A model generated the notes under the pieces. The model did no database searches, was not told the origin of the DNA, and saw only the letters and a list, made by a program, of their open reading frames with translations. From Xestospongia muta (Eukaryota; Porifera; Demospongiae; Haplosclerida; Petrosiidae), in NCBI GenBank assembly GCA_963693285.1, contig OY848917.1, positions 31,817,245 to 31,881,244 on the forward strand: DNA of 64,000 nt. The letters run 5' to 3'. The position numbers were made by a program, and so were the translations under genes. Below are positions 62,531 to 64,000 of this stretch, one piece after another; position 1 is the stretch's first letter, and every line of letters begins with the position of its first letter.

Positions 62531-62830
62531 GTAAGTATAATTAAAACTACAATTGCGTTAATAACCATTCATTGTGCAAGGTTGTATTTCTGGTACATGC
62601 AGTATGTCACATGGTCCTAAGATTGTTATGGACCACATGGTTATACATAAAAAAATATATGTGTGTATGTGTGCAATTTTATCATATTATATTGTATTGT
62701 TGTATCTGACATTTGAAGCCAATGAATGAAGTTAACCCACATAAAGTAGCTGCTGATATGTATGGCAACAAATTAATTTAATTACTGCTATTGGAAATGT
62801 TTTAATTGAATTGAGTATGACTGATTTTCT
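59975..62830 (+). repeat. Intragenic duplication, second copy
   Basis: Second copy of 52,640-55,150 with ankyrin exons 60225-60323 (CGQTALILAARNN) and 62432-62530 (GDYTALYWATHNN). Both exons remain open with intact splice sites. Confidence 0.85.
60838..61292. mobile_element. hAT-like MITE
   Basis: The 16-bp ends CAGGGGCGGTTCTAGG and, inverted at the right, CAGGGGCAGTTCTAGG enclose about 455 bp. AAAATA flanks both sides. The sister copy near 53,553 is an empty site, proving insertion. The interior is GC-richer, with no recognised protein. Confidence 0.8.
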
Positions 62831-63163
62831 GTAACAAGAGAAACATCATCGAACAGCACAATATATATCTCTCCAACTCCCTAGTTTTCATGCTGACTTG
62901 GTAAATATAGTCTTTCACATTAATACTATGAACAGTATTATCAAATTAATTTAAGGACTTTTACATTTATAATCTTGTCTCTAAAGTCTTATCATTGGAG
63001 ATCTAGTAGATAGAAAATAGAATAGCAATAACCTAACCTTTCTTTATTTGTATAATTGATAAAATGGTACGTTGACATTATATCACAACTTCTTACCAAT
63101 AATACTAACAAAGGCACCTCTCTAATATAAGTGATCCTCCAGTCAATTCCCATTTTACTTACT

Positions 63164-63854
63164 CTAATATTGTGCTCTGTTTGGCTTATGAATTATATTT
63201 GCAAGTCTAATATTAATTATAACTGATGTAGGCTGAACTTTTGATGTATTATCTTTGTAAAACATTATGTCAATGTCATTTAGTCTGTCTCTATCATAAT
63301 ATTTGTTTTTGTTTGCTTCTACCTGATATGAGATAGTATCTATACCCACACACATTTTTAGTGACAGATATACATCAGGGAGAGGTACTTTTGTGCATTT
63401 AAATGAGTTGTTCTCTTGGTTGATATGCCATAATTCCAGTAGGCATCATTTTCAGAGGTTGGTGTGATGATCAAGGATTGTTGCATTCTACCAATCTGTA
63501 GTACGTCCTGTCCATGTCTTGTAAATGTGTTTTGGTATAACACTAGTGTTTGTGTTTGTCAATCAAGATTTCTCTAGTGTTCCTTGGGTTATTGACTGAG
63601 AATTTTACCAGTTTCCATAATTGACTAATAGTATGATGAGGTCTGATCCTGATGAGTTCAATGGAGATGTTTGTAAGCAGTAAAAAAATCATATAAGTCC
63701 TCATTTTGTGCCCTGACATCTTGGTGTATAGCAGCAATATCATTTTGAGCATGCTCAAATGTGTCGATAGCATTATGAATTCTTGATAGTGTTGACTTTG
63801 ATACAGATGCTGCATGTCCTTATAAACTATAGAATATATATTACATAATGACAC
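63164..63854 (-). pseudogene. Unrecognised fragmented coding region, copy 2
   Basis: Three minus-strand frames (63854-63543, 63543-63358, 63355-63164) follow one another in the same direction and may be one broken frame. The last contains RDRLNDIDIMFYKDNT, matching 56,820-57,030. One alternative frame near 63,700-63,830 is rich in helix-forming residues. No family is recognised; a decayed transposon protein is the likeliest origin. Confidence 0.35.
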
Positions 63855-64000
63855 CTGAATTTAATTGCAAATACAAAGTAGCACAAAGCTTCAAGCAATT
63901 GTTAGACCAGCAGCTTTAAGAGCATTACTATAATTGAATTATTTTTTTGAGGTAATCATTCAAGCTTATGAGCCAGAAGGTTCCAAGCAGTTTTGGAATA

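Noticed and set aside
1..64000. tRNA, rRNA genes, operons or ribosome-binding sites
   Set aside because: None seen by eye; spliced genes show that bacterial features are not expected here.

Overview
This window is eukaryotic, AT-rich animal DNA. The spliced genes have GT-AG introns, several of only about 45 bp, and encode leucine-rich, beta-trefoil, death-fold, ankyrin and Roc-COR (ROCO GTPase) domains among many transposon remnants. The gene style fits a basal metazoan. My best guess is a demosponge such as Amphimedon, but no single sequence proves the species.

Left end (1-8.6 kb), compact genes: the 3' end of a leucine-rich-repeat gene (+); a 15-exon minus-strand gene for a protein with three beta-trefoil domains joined by a repetitive proline-rich linker; a 3-exon minus-strand gene for a CARD-like (death-fold) protein with a hydrophobic hairpin; and, head-to-head with it, an intronless plus-strand gene for a small protein with an asparagine-cysteine motif of the papain-like kind.

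Middle (13.2-29.3 kb): a complete 17-exon plus-strand gene (gene A, about 1223 aa) encoding 11 one-exon ankyrin repeats, a twelfth repeat fused to a Roc GTPase plus COR region on one 2.07 kb exon, and a C-terminal Death domain. This resembles the non-kinase part of death-associated protein kinase (DAPK).

Right half (29.5-64 kb): a tandem duplicate of the same locus. It starts with a decayed Roc fragment and a decayed first exon, then a head-to-tail duplication junction near 30,404, then gene B. Gene B has a start exon and 16 ankyrin-type exons up to 62,530 plus two dead exons, and continues beyond the window. No Roc, COR or Death exon of gene B lies in the window. Antisense FLYWCH and PHD zinc-finger exons were copied together with each ankyrin locus.

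Mobile DNA explains most of the A/B differences. It includes a non-LTR retroelement with a restriction-like endonuclease lying between TAA repeats (40.8-44.0 kb), a broken Ty3/gypsy element split by an ankyrin exon unit (44.7-47.0 kb), a decayed hAT transposase (57.6-58.5 kb), and several non-autonomous inverted-repeat elements, one carrying a fragment of a RecQ-like helicase (55.5-56.2 kb).

The window is best read as an innate-immunity or cell-death-like cluster (LRR, CARD, ANK-Roc-COR-Death) that grew by tandem duplication. The immune role is inferred from domain content only.
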